Source of the DNA: SZUA-87 sp041687805
GTDB taxonomy: Bacteria; Actinomycetota; Acidimicrobiia; Acidimicrobiales; Aldehydirespiratoraceae
Direction of reading: 5' to 3'
DNA: 31,785 bases
Assembly: GCA_041687805.1 (NCBI GenBank)
Contig: JBDNJK010000065.1
Location: 1-31,785 of the forward strand
Of this stretch, positions 30,656 through 31,785 are shown piece by piece. A program made the position numbers and the translations under genes. Each line of letters opens with the position of its first letter. The stretch's first letter is position 1. The notes under the pieces were generated by a model. That model worked only from the letters and a program-made list of their open reading frames with translations, searched no databases and was not told the origin of the DNA.

Positions 30656-31717
30656 TCAACACGGGCCTCTGCTCATCGATGGATCGATGCGCGGCGGCAC
30701 CCACTGCGACGCCCACATTCCGTCTTCCAGCGTCACCAGCGGCTCGCCTCCATTACGGATCGCGTCGAGCAGATCGGAATGCTCCAAGAATGACGAACCG
30801 TGGTGGTAGCCCGCGTATTTCACTCGGTCGTCGCTGACGGACTGCTCCTCGACCTCACCGATCCAATGCTCGCCGCGGCGTCCGAGCCGGATCACCGATT
30901 CAGGGATCAAAGCCTCGACCTTGCCGGTGTCGCCGACGGCAACGAGCTCCTCTTGATTTTTCGTGGCATCGGCGAACATGCACAGATCGAGCATGGTTCT
31001 CACCCCATTCGCATATTCAACGATCACATAAGCGTTGTCGAGGATGTCGCTGCGCTTGCCGTCGTAGTACTCGTCGAGATGGTTGACGTCTTGGCTACCG
31101 GAGGCCATCACGCGCACCGGGCGGACGCCGACGATGTGGTTCATGAGATCGAAATAGTGGCAGCACTTCTCTACAAGAGTGCCTCCCGTATTGGCGGAGA
31201 ATCGGTTCCAATTGCCGACCTTCACCAGGAACGGGAAGCGATGCTCTCGAATCGACAGCATCTTGAGCGTGCCGACCGCGCCGCCACGAATCTCGTTGAT
31301 GAGACGGGTCACAGGCGGCATGTATCGATATTCGAGTCCAACCCAGGCGATGCCCTTGTGTGAGCGACCGGCCTCGACAACGGTCTGACAATCGTCGATG
31401 GTTGTGCATAGCGGCTTCTCGACCAGAACATGAAGATCGCTCTGGAGCACATCGAGCAATGGCTGGGTGTGGAGGTAGTTGGGCGTGGCGATCACTACCG
31501 CATCGCAGGTGCCCGACGAGATGAGGTCGCGGTGATCGGTGAACACCGACGGCTTGGGCCCTTCGTCCAGGACGGCGAGCGCGGAATCGATCGACGGCTG
31601 GTTGGGGTCACAAAGCGCGGTGACCACGGCACCATCGAGCGCTTTGAGGTTTTCGATGTGTTCGATCCCCATCATTCCGGTGCCAATAATTCCGTACCGA
31701 ACCTCATCGCTTGACAT
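30656..31717 (-). CDS. Gfo/Idh/MocA-family oxidoreductase, frameshifted near its C-terminus
   Basis: NAD(P)-dependent sugar or cyclitol dehydrogenase family. The N-terminal Rossmann fold has YGIIGTGMMG, then IATPNYLH and EKPL with the catalytic lysine. GGTLVEKCCHYFDLMNHIVG is the substrate-domain helix. GGGAGAG upstream supports ATG 31717. As read, the protein ends in an unlikely tail (SQWVPPRIDPSMSRGPC). One extra G in the run at 30712-30714 restores the family ending GVAVGAAAHRSID...LISELLPES with a stop at 30630-30632. The intact protein would be 362 residues. It may be a sequencing slip or a real lesion. The substrate is unknown. Confidence 0.9.
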   Translation of the reverse strand: MSSDEVRYGIIGTGMMGIEHIENLKALDGAVVTALCDPNQPSIDSALAVLDEGPKPSVFTDHRDLISSGTCDAVVIATPNYLHTQPLLDVLQSDLHVLVEKPLCTTIDDCQTVVEAGRSHKGIAWVGLEYRYMPPVTRLINEIRGGAVGTLKMLSIREHRFPFLVKVGNWNRFSANTGGTLVEKCCHYFDLMNHIVGVRPVRVMASGSQDVNHLDEYYDGKRSDILDNAYVIVEYANGVRTMLDLCMFADATKNQEELVAVGDTGKVEALIPESVIRLGRRGEHWIGEVEEQSVSDDRVKYAGYHHGSSFLEHSDLLDAIRNGGEPLVTLEDGMWASQWVPPRIDPSMSRGPC

Positions 31718-31732
31718 GAGCTCTCCCAACGT

Positions 31733-31750
31733 TCAACTGCGACGCAGCAC
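31733..31750 (-). CDS. Leaderless 5-codon ORF upstream of the oxidoreductase
   Basis: GTG 31750 begins MLRRS followed by TGA. TACAGT is exactly seven bases upstream, so the transcript would begin at this GTG. It ends 15 bases before the oxidoreductase ATG and does not overlap it; the main gene has its own GGGAGAG. It may be chance because it is so short. Confidence 0.3.
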   Translation of the reverse strand: MLRRS

Positions 31751-31757
31751 TGCGATT

Positions 31758-31763
31758 ACTGTA
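31758..31763 (-). promoter_or_regulatory. -10 box for the oxidoreductase gene
   Basis: TACAGT on the minus strand, 40 bases before ATG 31717. The -35 region falls at the window edge and shows no clear match. Confidence 0.45.
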
Positions 31764-31785
31764 CGGCTCATGTCGGACTCTCTAG

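Noticed and set aside
1..31785. Mobile elements, CRISPR arrays, defence islands, RNA genes
   Set aside because: No transposase, integrase, regular repeat-spacer array, tRNA cloverleaf or rRNA sequence was seen; the gene content is chromosomal metabolism and housekeeping.

Overview
The window is GC-rich chromosomal DNA from an actinobacterium, most likely class Acidimicrobiia (inference). The support is a WhiB-type Fe-S regulator, a mycothiol-dependent (MDMPI/TIGR03083) protein, a DUF3516-type helicase, a GlpX-type fructose bisphosphatase and an actinobacterial CtpE-like P-type ATPase. Almost every base is coding. I see no tRNA, rRNA, insertion sequence, prophage, integrase or CRISPR array, and no gap without a gene reaches 300 bases.

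Layout. 1-3.3 kb: glpX (minus), an acidic repeat protein, a J-domain protein and a small alpha/beta hydrolase. 3.3-8.8 kb: a housekeeping block prfA-prmC-sua5/rpiB-glyA-wecA-like, in the old prfA-prmC-sua5-rpiB-glyA order also known from Firmicutes, but with Sua5 and RpiB read as one protein. 8.8-11.2 kb (minus): an L,D-transpeptidase lipoprotein and an MFS transporter. 11.2-16.2 kb (plus): hemolysin III family protein, luciferase-like oxidoreductase, MDMPI protein, membrane protein, and an adenosine deaminase fused to a DUF952 domain. 16.2-18.8 kb (minus): Ski2-like DUF3516 helicase. 19.0-20.3 kb: metY. 20.3-24.1 kb (minus): HerA-like ATPase and thiolase. 24.3-26.1 kb (plus): a mesaconyl-CoA CoA-transferase/isomerase (Mct-like) and WhiB. 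26.1-31.7 kb (minus): CtpE-like ATPase overlapping a NUDT19-like Nudix hydrolase, a beta-propeller-like lipoprotein, and a Gfo/Idh/MocA oxidoreductase with a C-terminal frameshift.

The strongest system-level signal is how translation starts. At least seven genes have a TANNNT hexamer (-10 box) 6-8 bases before the start codon and no Shine-Dalgarno, so they are probably leaderless. At three more promoters the same hexamer places the transcript start on a tiny ORF of 5, 7 or 23 codons. Two of these (before the MFS and helicase genes) end in a 4-base NTGA overlap with the main gene. A further 18-codon leader ORF, with its own Shine-Dalgarno, overlaps the Mct-like gene in the same way. Genes inside operons are joined by ATGA, GTGA or TGATG overlaps.

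Other points of interest are the Sua5-RpiB fusion that keeps an internal ribosome site, the adenosine deaminase-DUF952 fusion, the Mct-like enzyme divergent from a thiolase, hairpin terminators packed against the next gene's -10 box, and a one-base G-run frameshift in the last gene.
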